This document shows, piece by piece, positions 32,038 through 40,574 of a stretch of DNA of 64,000 nucleotides. The translations under genes and the position numbers were made by a program. The stretch's first letter is position 1. The number at the start of each line of letters is the position of its first letter. Under the pieces are notes generated by a model. That model made no database searches. It was not told where the DNA came from and saw only the letters and a list, made by a program, of their open reading frames with translations. This stretch comes from Colias croceus (taxonomy: Eukaryota > Arthropoda > Insecta > Lepidoptera > Pieridae): assembly GCF_905220415.1 (NCBI RefSeq), contig NC_059539.1, positions 11,594,001-11,658,000 of the forward strand, read 5' to 3'.

Positions 32038-33407
32038 TATATATCGCACCTTCGGTAGAACAAGGGCACAATTACAGTTTTTGCAATTTTACAGGAGAGC
32101 CATTTTAAGATATTTGTAGTACTTAATGTGGTCTAGCTATGATAATAATTTTTTTATGGTTGTTCTGCTTTGTATGACATAAACTATATACTATATTCTA
32201 TTAGGTGTATCGTTTACAAATATTAAAAACTGCTAGTTTTTTTTTAATAATATTTTTTTCTTAAGTAGGTGTACATTTGTGCCCTTGTTCCACCAACAAG
32301 AAAATTAATTTGTAAATATGGCCATATCTAAAGCTTTAAGTTAATAATTTTGGAATGATAATAACGTGTTTTTTTGTATAAATGTTTTATTTTCTTAAAC
32401 ACTTTAGAAAGCCGCAGTACTTTATCACAAAAATAGAGATCAAAACTTACTAATCAGCCATTACACATCTTCAACAATCTGAAACTATTATGTTTCCTAG
32501 CAAAATTCTTTGGAATCGCTTTAAAAATTGGAATAATATTATATTAAGATAACAGAACAAGAAAGAATCATAATTCAATTCCTTGACATTAAATAATTCC
32601 TCCTTTTTCGTGGCATTTTTTATAAGGCTTATGTATTCTGCCGGAGTGCATATTGATATTGGGCCAGCTTTTTTTGCACGTTTTACATTCCAGAATGGAC
32701 GGCATCGGCTTATGCTGGGTCCCCTAATTTATGTATGATCGATTTTATAGGCAATGTGTTCACAGCAAAATAATACATTCCAAAAACAAATTTGAAAAAG
32801 AAAAATAATTATTTACGAATAAATATCTTACTAATATTATTATTTATTATGTAAACTCGAAAGTTTTTGAGGATAGATTTGTGGGTGTTTGTTGTATTTT
32901 GATTGGCAGTCCTATCGTTTAAATTTCTAAAAAACTAACTTGTTTTTTTGCTCTCTACAGCAATTATCGGAATAAAATGTTACTTTTAAGACCATGGAGT
33001 ATAACAAATCTTGGACAGACAAGGGCACAATTGTCTGAACGACTTTGTCCTCCCAATTTTTAAATCGTAAACTAGGCATAAGTGTGACAGATATGGCCTT
33101 GTCGTTCCAGAAATCAAAAACATTATAGGGCATATTTACATAAACGACGTTAGCGCTCCAAGTGACAGCTAGCTCAGTCCCCGCCGATGGCACAACTAAC
33201 CAATGAGACTTTGTCTCGCCAAGAGAGAAACAAAATAGCGCCAAAATGACAACGCCACTATTTCAATCTGGCTGTTTTTTGTAGGAATTAAACGAATGTC
33301 TTTGTCCCTCCAGTTGAAAGGGCCTTTTTAAAGCATTTCTGCATATTTAAGTCATTTTGGCAATTTTTGACAATTATGCCCTTGTTCTACCGAAGGTGCG
33401 ATATATA
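32038..33407 (-). mobile_element. Degraded TIR DNA transposon of unnamed family
   Basis: TATATATCGCACCTTCGG followed by TAGAACAAGGGCACAATT at the left is mirrored at the right (AATTATGCCCTTGTTCTA then CCGAAGGTGCGATATATA). The 1.37-kb interior encodes transposase remnants on the minus strand. The ends suggest insertion at TA or TATA. I cannot place it in a named superfamily. Confidence 0.7.
32478..33244 (-). pseudogene. Decayed DDE-like transposase (DNC-x-QNKN type)
   Basis: Two minus-strand segments read as one broken protein. The first (33244-32930) ends in TFYSDNCCREQKNKLVF, an echo of a SDNC-x-GQNKN motif that I recall from a family of uncharacterised insect and cnidarian transposase-like proteins. 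The second (about 32800-32478) reads FGMYYFAVNTLPIKSIIHK, then, in another frame, RAKKAGPISICTPAEYISLI followed by a KKEELFNVKELNYD stretch. At least one stop and one frameshift separate the parts. The order and spacing agree with the family as I remember it. No function remains. Confidence 0.5.
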
Positions 33408-33414
33408 TAACTCA

Positions 33415-33594
33415 AAGGTGACTGATATAGTGATCTATCAACGCACAGCCCAAACCACTGGACGTATCGGGCTGAAATTTGGCATGCAGGTAGATGTCAT
33501 AACGTAGGCGTCCCCTAAGAAAGGATTTCCCGAAATTCTTGCGGGAACGGGGAAAAACGGGGATGCACGTACAAAGTCGTGGGCGGAATCTAGT
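33415..33594 (-). mobile_element. Short CTAG-terminated repeat, minus orientation
   Basis: Contains AACCACTGGACGTATCGGGC and ends GTGGGCGGAATCTAGTA. Its layout is that of the short ACTAG repeats, but its sequence is distinct from families A to C. Confidence 0.55.
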
Positions 33595-33688
33595 ATAATA
33601 ATAGGATGGTTAACTATTTTCATTCCTCTAAATAATAAGAGTATCTTTGAAGAATAACGTAAAAGAAGAAATAGGGTATTTCTTCTTA

Positions 33689-34085
33689 CGCCTTTAGTAC
33701 ACCGACGCGTTCGCGTGCGGCAGCGAAACATCGAAAAATCTGTCAGTACTATGGCAGGATTTCGCATATGATATGTCTCACTCTAGCACATAGATAGATG
33801 AAATAGTTGCGTCCTTGTCAGTATAGTTTCGCAAGGAACTGCGAAATGGCCATTACACAGACGCATTGCGAAACAGTTGCGAAAACATTGCTGTTTACTA
33901 CGCCTTTTTAGTACACCGACGCATTCGCGAGCGGCAGCGAAAAAACGAAAAATCTGTCAGTAGTATGGAAGGTTTTCGCATATGATATGTCTCACTCTAG
34001 CACATAGATAGATGAAATAGTTGCGTCCTTGTCAGTATTGTTTCGCAAGGAACTGCGAAATGGCCATTACACAGACGCTTAAGTT
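33689..34085. repeat. Tandem duplication of the Harbinger left terminus
   Basis: About 200 bp starting with the terminal repeat (33689-33898) recur at 33902-34085 with few differences. Both units hold TTTCGCATATGATATGTCTC and TAGATGAAATAGTTGCGTCC. The right end of the element is single. The outer unit has the TTA target duplication and so is the real terminus. Confidence 0.85.
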
Positions 34086-34205
34086 TCGCTAGTGAAGTTT
34101 CGCGTGAGTTTCGCATCGCATAGCGTCCGCTCGCATTCTGTCGGTGAGGACAGATTTTCGCGTCCATGGACAATGATATTATATAGAAGTGATATAGAAA
34201 TAATA

Positions 34206-34645
34206 TATACTAGCTTCCGCCCGCGACTCCGTCCGCGCGGATGTCGGTCTTCGCGTGGATGGTTTATTTATCCATTTTGAATACCTCTGACAATAACATC
34301 TTATAAATATCTATTGGACCCAATTCCCAAATACGGCTAGGCCTATAATAATACGCAACGTGTGTTCGCGGTTCTACGGAACAACGTCTATGGATAAAAC
34401 TGAAAAATTAAGATTATTTTTTTCTATGTATTTTTCCAGGATAAAAAGTATCCTATTTTACGCCCAGGATAATAAGGTATAATTATACCAAGTTTCATCG
34501 AAATCGAACCGCTAGTTTTCACGTGATGCCTTCACATACAGACAGACAGACAGACAGACAGACAAAAATTTTTTTAATCACATATTTGGGTTTGGTATCG
34601 ATCCAGTAACACCCCCTGCTATTTACTTTTTCAATATTTTCAATG
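34206..34645 (+). mobile_element. Short repeat, family A, nested in the Harbinger element
   Basis: Plus-strand copy of the element at 117-552, from CTAGCTTCCGCCCGCGACTC to CAATATTTTCAATG, with a (CAGA)n run at 34540-34564. It lies between the Harbinger left end and the MADF ORF. Confidence 0.75.
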
Positions 34646-34830
34646 TACAGAATTGATCCTTCTACAGATTTATTATATGTACAGATAATATATATAAATG
34701 TATATAGAAACAAGAGGTAGATACGCCACCAACGTACCAAAATGCCAATTGCCATGGCAACTATTTGTTTATTTATATATTAAATTGTGAGTATTATAAT
34801 AACGTATCTATACATAAAATATCATTGGCC

Positions 34831-35043
34831 ATGGATGCCGAAAATACTGAATTATTTTTGCATTCTATTCGAGATTATCCCGTATTATACGCAATTGGAC
34901 ACGCAGATTATAAAAATACGTACAAAAAAGAGGTAGCATGGAGAAAACTTCAAGAAAAGACTCTGATAGATGGTAAAAAATTTATTGTTTATATTTCATA
35001 CATTATGTTTTTAAATTTCTTTGAAATAATTTACAAATTGTGA
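34831..35043 (+). CDS. MADF/Myb-like protein of the Harbinger element (first exon or partial)
   Basis: From ATG at 34831 the frame reads MDAENTELFLHSIRDYPVLY followed by AIGHADYKN...VAWRKLQEKT. This fits the start of a MADF domain: an acidic start, a helix ending in YP-x-LY, a H-x-DYKN turn and a Trp about 10 residues later. Harbinger elements commonly encode a second MADF/SANT-like protein that helps DNA binding and nuclear import of the transposase. The domain is cut after about 50 residues; GATG|GTAAAA near 34973 is a possible donor, and the residues after it look non-native. It is convergent to the transposase. Confidence 0.6.
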   Translation: MDAENTELFLHSIRDYPVLYAIGHADYKNTYKKEVAWRKLQEKTLIDGKKFIVYISYIMFLNFFEIIYKL

Positions 35044-35105
35044 TCGAACATTAAGCGCTGCTAAGTCTGCCCTATGTCTATTGGCATGCATTGGTACGAA
35101 TGCTC

Positions 35106-35430
35106 CTAAAGTGTCCGAAAATTGTTTATTTTCGTATGTGCACCTTCTTGTATCTGCAATAAGTTATGCAAGTATACTGCAGCTTTAACAATTTTAATAG
35201 TATTATTCAAATCTGTTTCAAAGGGCCTCAAGAATATTCTAAATTTTTGTGCTAAAATGCCAAACGCACATTTTACTACTACTCGTGCACTACTTAATGA
35301 TTTATTAAATCTTTTTTTATCATTGTCATTCATTGCTGCGTCTCTTGTCTCATTAGAAAGGTTTCTAATTTAAATCTTCAATGAATACATGTGGTGTAGT
35401 CTGTTTGAAACCTGGCAAAGGTTTTGGAGC
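35106..35430 (-). pseudogene. Harbinger transposase, C-terminal part
   Basis: Minus-strand frame with NDNDKKRFNKSLSSARVVVK followed by CAFGILAQKFRIF, the conserved end of Harbinger transposases (FN-x-RLS-x-AR-x-V-x-x-AFG-x-L), then a helix with YLHNLL. Upstream, next to the copia element, KPLPGFKQTTPHVF is in a different frame, so the gene was already damaged. The copia element separates this piece from the catalytic part at 39953-40440. Confidence 0.8.
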
Positions 35431-35594
35431 TGTTGGTGAAAAGAGTTTGTATAAACAAATGTGTATGTCAAATACCTATGTGTCATCTTATAATTTTACT
35501 CTTCCGTCTTTACCCTTCGTACTACGCGCATCGTCTAATAAAGAATCTTAAGTTTATTTAACAATCTTTGCTTTTTCCTGCCCAAAACCCATCA
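35431..35594 (+). repeat. 5' LTR of the copia element
   Basis: 164 bp, TGTTGG...CCCATCA. It contains AATAAAGAATCTTAAG, a plausible polyadenylation signal at the R region. Same sequence as 39784-39947. Confidence 0.93.
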
Positions 35595-35608
35595 GGTTAT
35601 GGGCCCAG
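35595..35608 (+). promoter_or_regulatory. Primer-binding site for the initiator Met tRNA
   Basis: GGTTATGGGCCCAG directly follows the LTR and is complementary to the anticodon stem-loop region of insect initiator Met tRNA (CTGGGCCCATAACC). Copia-type elements are known to prime from an internal half of this tRNA, so the match supports copia-type priming. Confidence 0.85.
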
Positions 35609-35704
35609 GACGTTATCTTTGCTCTGTATATAATTATTTTTGAGTTTTGGCAGAATAAAAGTAATTTTATAAATAAACTAAAACGCCCGTCCATACATGT
35701 AAAA

Positions 35705-36382
35705 ATGGCGACATCGACATCGGTTTCGACTTTAACTCCTGTGGAGAAGTTGAGCGGCATAGAAAACTACAGTAATTGGAAGTTCCAACTGAAAATGCTA
35801 CTCATTCACGAGGACTTATGGGACGTCGTTTCGGAAGATAAAACTGAAGATGTCAAAGATGCGGCTCATATGAAGAGATCTCAGAAAGCTCTTGCTAAGA
35901 TCTGTTTGTCAGTAAAGCCCTCGGTTTTTACGCATGTAAGGAACACAGAGACGGCGCGGGATGCATGGATTAATTTGCAAAAGGCGTACGAAGACAAGGG
36001 GTTGTCAAGGAGACTGAGTTTGCTTCGTCTTTTGTTTGCAACAAAATTATGCGAATGTGAAAGCATGGAAGCTTACGTTGCGAAGATTAGCGACCTAAGT
36101 CAACAGCTGAACGATATTGGTTCACCTCTGGAAGACGATTTCGTTGCAGTTCTCTTACTGAGTGGCTTGTCGCAAGACTTTGATCCACTCATAATGGCAC
36201 TTGAAAATTCTAATATCAAGTTGTCGAGTGAAGTGGTCAAAGCGAAGCTCATGCAGGAGAAGCATCGACGTGATGAAAAAGGTGACACGAGTTCAACAGC
36301 GTTGGTGGCGGCACGTAAGAAAATCAAATGCTTTAAGTGCAAGAAGCTTGGTCACTTCTCGAGGAACTGTAAATCCAGTTAA
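35705..36382 (+). CDS. gag: Copia Gag
   Basis: 225 codons from ATG at 35705, 110 bp after the LTR. The N-terminal part (LSGIENYSNWKFQLKMLL) and the middle (RDAWINLQKAYEDKGLSRR) are typical of copia Gag, which forms the virus-like particle. A zinc knuckle CFKCKKLGHFSRNC (C-x2-C-x4-H-x4-C) lies just before the stop TAA at 36380-36382. pol follows in the +1 frame with an overlap, so Gag-Pol would need a +1 frameshift, as reported for the Drosophila 1731 element, or this copy has lost or gained a base. The protein itself looks intact. Confidence 0.92.
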   Translation: MATSTSVSTLTPVEKLSGIENYSNWKFQLKMLLIHEDLWDVVSEDKTEDVKDAAHMKRSQKALAKICLSVKPSVFTHVRNTETARDAWINLQKAYEDKGLSRRLSLLRLLFATKLCECESMEAYVAKISDLSQQLNDIGSPLEDDFVAVLLLSGLSQDFDPLIMALENSNIKLSSEVVKAKLMQEKHRRDEKGDTSSTALVAARKKIKCFKCKKLGHFSRNCKSS

Positions 36383-38183
36383 GGCGGAGAGCTCAACAAA
36401 CCAGTTACTATTGACAGCATTATCAGCTTGTGTGCAGAATGATATATGGTTAATAGACTCTGGTGCGAGTAGTCATATGTGTCATGACAAGAATATACTA
36501 AATAACTTTGTTCCTGGTTATGTGTCTGAAGTCAAGGTGGCTAATGGTGAAAAACTATTTACTGCTGGTCGTGGTGATGTAAAAGTAAATTTGAAATTAG
36601 GCATCAAAACAATCAGTGAAGTTTATCATGTACCGAATTTAGCTACAAACTTGTTGTCAGTCAGTGCGTTAACTAGGAAGGGTTTTAGAGTTATTTTTAA
36701 TGAAAAATGTTGTAATATATTCTATGGTAAAAAGCTAGCAGCTACAGCTGTACATAAAAATGGTGTTTATCAATTAGAAACTGCAGAATCTGTTAGAGAG
36801 CGTGATCTGTGTGTGGTAGGATGTGGTGGCTGTTCTATGTTTTCAGGGAATAGTGTAGAATCTGCGACTACCAAGGTAAATACAGAAGCTCAAGATTTAG
36901 TGCAGAAGAAAGCATCTGAGAGCTGTAAGAAAGAAACTGAGCTGAGTTTCCAGGCGGCTGCTAACTCTGTTACGCAGGAGACATGGCACAGGAGACTAGG
37001 ACATCTCAATATGAGGAGTATGCATTTGTTAATGAAAGGTATGGCTAGTGGTATTACTTATGATAAATCACAGTTCAGTCAATGTGAAGCTTGTGTTAAG
37101 GGGAAGCTTAGCAAATTACCTTTTCCTAAGAAGGCACAAAGTAGGTCAAATGAACTGTTAGGTGTTGTACACAGTGATTTATGCGGGCCTATGCCAGTGA
37201 AATCTTTCGGTGGTGCTAGTTACTTCCTCACGTTTATTGATGATTGTAGTAGGAAAACATGGATTTATTTTCTGAAAAATAAGAGTGAAGTTTTCGATAA
37301 CTTCAAACATTTCAAGGCAATGGTGGAGAACCAAACCAATAGAAAAATAAAATTGTTGAGGACGGATAATGGAGGCGAATATGTCAATTCTATATTCCAG
37401 GAATATTTGAAGGATAACGGCATCATTCACCAGACTACCATACCGCACTCGCCTCAGCAGAACGGCGTTGCTGAGCGGGCCAACAGGACAATCGTCGAGA
37501 AGGCTCGTAGCATGTTACGAGACGCAGGCTTAGATGGGCAGTTCCGGGCAGAAGCGGTCAATACCGCTGTTTATTTGAAGAACCGGTCCCCTACAAAAGC
37601 AGTCTACGGTAGCACGCCAGAGGAAAAATGGACTAATGAGAAGGTGAATCTTAGCCATTTACGTATATTTGGTTGTGTGGTTTATGCCTTGACACAGAAT
37701 CGTAAGAAATTAGATTCAAAATGTAAACCTTACATTTTTGTAGGATATTGTGAAAATAGTAAGGGTTATAGATTGATTGATCCAGAGAATCTCAGCAAAA
37801 TTATTAAATCAAGGGATGTTGCTTTCTTTGAAAACAAATTCTATACAAAAAACACTGAAAAATGTGAAAATGGTGATTTTTTCATGATGATAAATAATTT
37901 ACAGACTGAGAATTTAAACTCAAATGATTCTCATGTTGAAGTAGCACAGTCTGAAAATTCACTATCACCAGAAAAAGGGGAAGAAAACGAGATTGTAACT
38001 AATCCCAGAAGACAGTGTATTTTTGAGTTAGATGACTCTGACAGCAGTAGTTCTGTTGATCCTTCCGATGTCACTTACATTCCAGGTGAATCGACACTTG
38101 AAGATGCGATGGATACATCGGAATATGACAGTGCGTGTACTGCAATGCTGACCTGCATTGGAGATGAACCAGAGACAGTTTAA
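36201..38183 (+). CDS. pol: Copia Pol, first part: protease and integrase
   Basis: Open frame in +1 relative to gag; the part upstream of about 36380 overlaps gag and is probably not translated in this frame. Protease active site LIDSGASSH (Asp codon 36456-36458). Integrase zinc region HRRLGH ... C-EAC from about 36986. Catalytic core: SDLCGP (37172 region), FIDDCSRKTWIYFLKN, RTDNGGEY and HSPQQNGVAERANR with the final Glu, i.e. the D-D-E triad. An acidic Ser-rich linker (DDSDSSSSVDPSD) follows. The frame ends in TAA at 38181-38183, after which the same frame continues with the reverse transcriptase. This stop is the only one I see in pol. Confidence 0.92.
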   Translation: MKILISSCRVKWSKRSSCRRSIDVMKKVTRVQQRWWRHVRKSNALSARSLVTSRGTVNPVKAESSTNQLLLTALSACVQNDIWLIDSGASSHMCHDKNILNNFVPGYVSEVKVANGEKLFTAGRGDVKVNLKLGIKTISEVYHVPNLATNLLSVSALTRKGFRVIFNEKCCNIFYGKKLAATAVHKNGVYQLETAESVRERDLCVVGCGGCSMFSGNSVESATTKVNTEAQDLVQKKASESCKKETELSFQAAANSVTQETWHRRLGHLNMRSMHLLMKGMASGITYDKSQFSQCEACVKGKLSKLPFPKKAQSRSNELLGVVHSDLCGPMPVKSFGGASYFLTFIDDCSRKTWIYFLKNKSEVFDNFKHFKAMVENQTNRKIKLLRTDNGGEYVNSIFQEYLKDNGIIHQTTIPHSPQQNGVAERANRTIVEKARSMLRDAGLDGQFRAEAVNTAVYLKNRSPTKAVYGSTPEEKWTNEKVNLSHLRIFGCVVYALTQNRKKLDSKCKPYIFVGYCENSKGYRLIDPENLSKIIKSRDVAFFENKFYTKNTEKCENGDFFMMINNLQTENLNSNDSHVEVAQSENSLSPEKGEENEIVTNPRRQCIFELDDSDSSSSVDPSDVTYIPGESTLEDAMDTSEYDSACTAMLTCIGDEPETV

Positions 38184-39698
38184 GAAGCTCTAGGAGGGGC
38201 TGAAGCTGTTCACTGGAAGAAAGCAATGGCTGATGAGTATCAATCATTTATTAAAAATAAATGTTGGACATTAACTGATCCACCTAAAGATCAAAAACCG
38301 ATTAAGTGCAAGTGGGTTTTTAAGAAAAAGAAAGATCTTGATGGAAATCTAAAGCAGTATAAAGCCAGATTGGTAGCTAAAGGTTTTACACAGCGCTATG
38401 GAATTGATTACGAGGAAACTTTTTCTCCAGTGGTTCGATATTCCACTATTCGCATATTATTGGCTTTAGCAGCTGAAAAGCAGATGGATATCGATCATTT
38501 GGATGTAAGAACTGCTTTTCTAAATGGAGATTTGCAAGAAAAAGTTTTCATGGAACAACCGGAAGGTTATAAAGTAAAAGGCTGTGAGCATAAAGTATAT
38601 AAATTGCATAAAGCAATTTATGGCCTAAAGCAAGCTTCGAAGTCTTGGTATGAAAAGATAAACCATGTGTTGGTTACAAAACTTTGTTTCAGAAGACTGT
38701 CTTCAGAGCCCTGCATGTATTTTAAATCAAAATATGGTGAAGAATTAGTCATCATTGGGTTGTATGTGGACGATATATTATTATTTTCAACCAGAAATTC
38801 ACAAATGAAAGTTGAAATAAAGAAGAAACTCATGCAAGAATTCGAAATGAAGGATTTAGGGCCAGCCAGCCATATACTTGGTATGCGCATCACAAGAAAC
38901 CAAGATAATATCTATCTTGATCAGTCTAGTTACATAAAGAATGTTTTAGACCGTTTTCATATGACTGACTGTAAGCCAGCTCAAACTCCAATGGAATCGG
39001 GATTGAAACTTGTAAAGGCTGATAAAAAGGAGGAGAATTTGGAATATAGAAATTTAATTGGTTGTTTAAATTATATTTCAGTTAGCTCCAGGCCAGACAT
39101 CGCGCACGCGGTAAGCATGCTGAGCCAGTATAATGATTGTTATGATCAGCGTCATTGGAAGGCCGCGAAACGCGTACTACGGTATTTAAAGGGTACTGTA
39201 AACTACAAACTTGTTTTTAGTAGAAGTGGTCTAGACATCAATGGGTATATTGATGCTGACTGGGCTTCGTGTGAGGTCGATCGTAGGTCGTACACTGGGT
39301 TTGTGTTTCAAATTGGGAACTGTTCTGTATCGTGGGAAAGTAGAAAACAGCGAACAGTCGCTCTTTCTAGCACAGAAGCAGAATATATTATGGCTCTATC
39401 AGATTCTTGTAAAGAAGCGTTATTCATAAGAACTCTGTTGTATGAATTGTTAGGTAGGCATTGTTCTGTTACGATTTTTAATGATAACCAATCAGCACAA
39501 AAATTGTGTAAGAATCCTATGTATCATGCTCGTACGAAACATATAGATGTGCGGCATCATTTTATAAGAGAAGTTGTAAAAGATAATATTGTTAATTTGA
39601 ATTATTTGTGTACTTCTGAAATGACTGCCGATATTTTAACAAAACCACTTACTAAAGAAAAGCATTATAAGTTTGTAACGTGTTTAGGTTTACAATAA
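38184..39698 (+). CDS. pol: Copia Pol, second part: reverse transcriptase and RNase H
   Basis: Same frame as the first part, separated only by one TAA; the codons right after the stop already read as pol (EALGGAEAVHWKKAMADEYQ), so an ATG at 38226 need not be a real start. Reverse transcriptase: KCKWVFKKK, YKARLVAKGFTQ, FSPVVRYSTIR, DVRTAFLNGDL (catalytic Asp), IYGLKQASKSWYEK and LYVDDILLF (YVDD at 38763-38774). RNase H: GYIDADWASC, VALSSTEAEY, IFNDNQSAQKL and HIDVRHHFIRE. It ends at TAA 39696-39698, about 85 bp before the 3' LTR. All catalytic residues are present. Confidence 0.92.
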   Translation, partial: EALGGAEAVHWKKAMADEYQSFIKNKCWTLTDPPKDQKPIKCKWVFKKKKDLDGNLKQYKARLVAKGFTQRYGIDYEETFSPVVRYSTIRILLALAAEKQMDIDHLDVRTAFLNGDLQEKVFMEQPEGYKVKGCEHKVYKLHKAIYGLKQASKSWYEKINHVLVTKLCFRRLSSEPCMYFKSKYGEELVIIGLYVDDILLFSTRNSQMKVEIKKKLMQEFEMKDLGPASHILGMRITRNQDNIYLDQSSYIKNVLDRFHMTDCKPAQTPMESGLKLVKADKKEENLEYRNLIGCLNYISVSSRPDIAHAVSMLSQYNDCYDQRHWKAAKRVLRYLKGTVNYKLVFSRSGLDINGYIDADWASCEVDRRSYTGFVFQIGNCSVSWESRKQRTVALSSTEAEYIMALSDSCKEALFIRTLLYELLGRHCSVTIFNDNQSAQKLCKNPMYHARTKHIDVRHHFIREVVKDNIVNLNYLCTSEMTADILTKPLTKEKHYKFVTCLGLQ

Positions 39699-39773
39699 AT
39701 TTGTTAAATTCTTAAATTGTAAAAACTAAACTTGTTTAATGTTGTACAATAATTATGTACCTACACATTTGTT

Positions 39774-39783
39774 TAAGGGCCAG
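39774..39783 (+). promoter_or_regulatory. Polypurine tract of the copia element
   Basis: TAAGGGCCAG directly precedes the TG of the 3' LTR. It is short and imperfect as a purine tract, but in the position where plus-strand DNA synthesis is primed. Confidence 0.5.
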
Positions 39784-39947
39784 TGTTGGTGAAAAGAGTT
39801 TGTATAAACAAATGTGTATGTCAAATACCTATGTGTCATCTTATAATTTTACTCTTCCGTCTTTACCCTTCGTACTACGCGCATCGTCTAATAAAGAATC
39901 TTAAGTTTATTTAACAATCTTTGCTTTTTCCTGCCCAAAACCCATCA
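39784..39947 (+). repeat. 3' LTR of the copia element
   Basis: 164 bp identical by eye to 35431-35594. It is followed by the GGAGC target duplication and the continuation of the Harbinger transposase. Confidence 0.93.
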
Positions 39948-39952
39948 GGAGC

Positions 39953-40440
39953 TGGCAAATTCAGATACCGTCCACTTTTTAAAAGCTGATAAAATGATGA
40001 GTTCTCAAATATTGTAGTATCGGAATCTTTACCATAATTATGATCCTACATCTATGTAAGTAAATTTGTAATGTGGATCAACTATTGCCAATAACACAGT
40101 AGAAAATCGTTTTTTATAGCAATAGAACAGTGAGCCGCTGTTAGGTGGACATTTAATAACAATATGCTTGCCGTCAATACTCCCGAGGCAATTAGGAAAA
40201 CCCCATATTGTTTGAAATGCTTCAGCTATTTCCAATCATGTTTTAGTAGAAGGAACCGGGATGTACTCTGGCTGTAGTATTTTCCAAATTTGTTCGCATA
40301 CTTGAGTTACTATCTTTGAAACGGTGCATTCACCCAAACGATAAGAAAAATATATTGTTGTGTATGTGTCACCAGTTGCTAAAAATGACATTGACTGAGA
40401 TGACATTCTGAAATTACGTCTGCACCTGCAGTCGTCAAAA
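39953..40440 (-). pseudogene. Harbinger transposase, catalytic part
   Basis: Minus-strand reading gives LATGDTYTTIYFSYRLGEC, then VSKIVTQVCEQIWKIL, then WGFPNCLGSIDGKHIVIKCP with the first catalytic Asp, then YCYKKRFSTVLLAIVDPHY and KFTYIDVGS with the second. After a frame change, NYGKDSDTTIFENSSFYQLL follows. These are the DDE-domain blocks of PIF/Harbinger transposases. A stop at 40236-40238 and the frameshift after DVGS show it is dead, and the copia element cuts it from its C-terminus. The protein cuts and pastes the element at TWA targets in functional relatives. Confidence 0.85.
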
Positions 40441-40574
40441 ATGACAATGGCATATCAATGCGAAAAAGTTGCGAAACATTGCTGTGTACTAACGTTTCGC
40501 AGATATTTCGCTACGCTGTAGTTTCGCAGAGATTCGCTGCCGCACGCGAACGCGTCGGTGTACTACAGGCGTTA

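Larger units (their letters stand above)
35431..39947 (+). mobile_element. Complete Ty1/copia LTR retrotransposon
   Basis: Two 164-bp LTRs that look identical by eye, a 5-bp target duplication GGAGC (35426-35430 and 39948-39952), a primer-binding site, gag, and pol with protease, integrase, reverse transcriptase and RNase H in copia order. It is inserted in the Harbinger transposase. Identical LTRs mean recent insertion. One in-frame stop interrupts pol. Confidence 0.95.
33689..40571 (-). mobile_element. PIF/Harbinger transposon, interrupted by a copia element
   Basis: Terminal inverted repeats of 39 bp (33689-33727 and 40533-40571) begin CGCCTTTAGTACACCGACGC and differ at one visible base. 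A TTA target duplication lies outside (33686-33688 and 40572-40574). Without the copia insert the element would be about 2.4 kb, a normal Harbinger size. It carries a minus-strand transposase and a convergent MADF-type ORF, the two-gene layout known for this superfamily. The left terminus is tandemly duplicated. Confidence 0.9.

Noticed and set aside
33689..34085. Satellite array
   Set aside because: Only two units, each beginning with the Harbinger terminal repeat.
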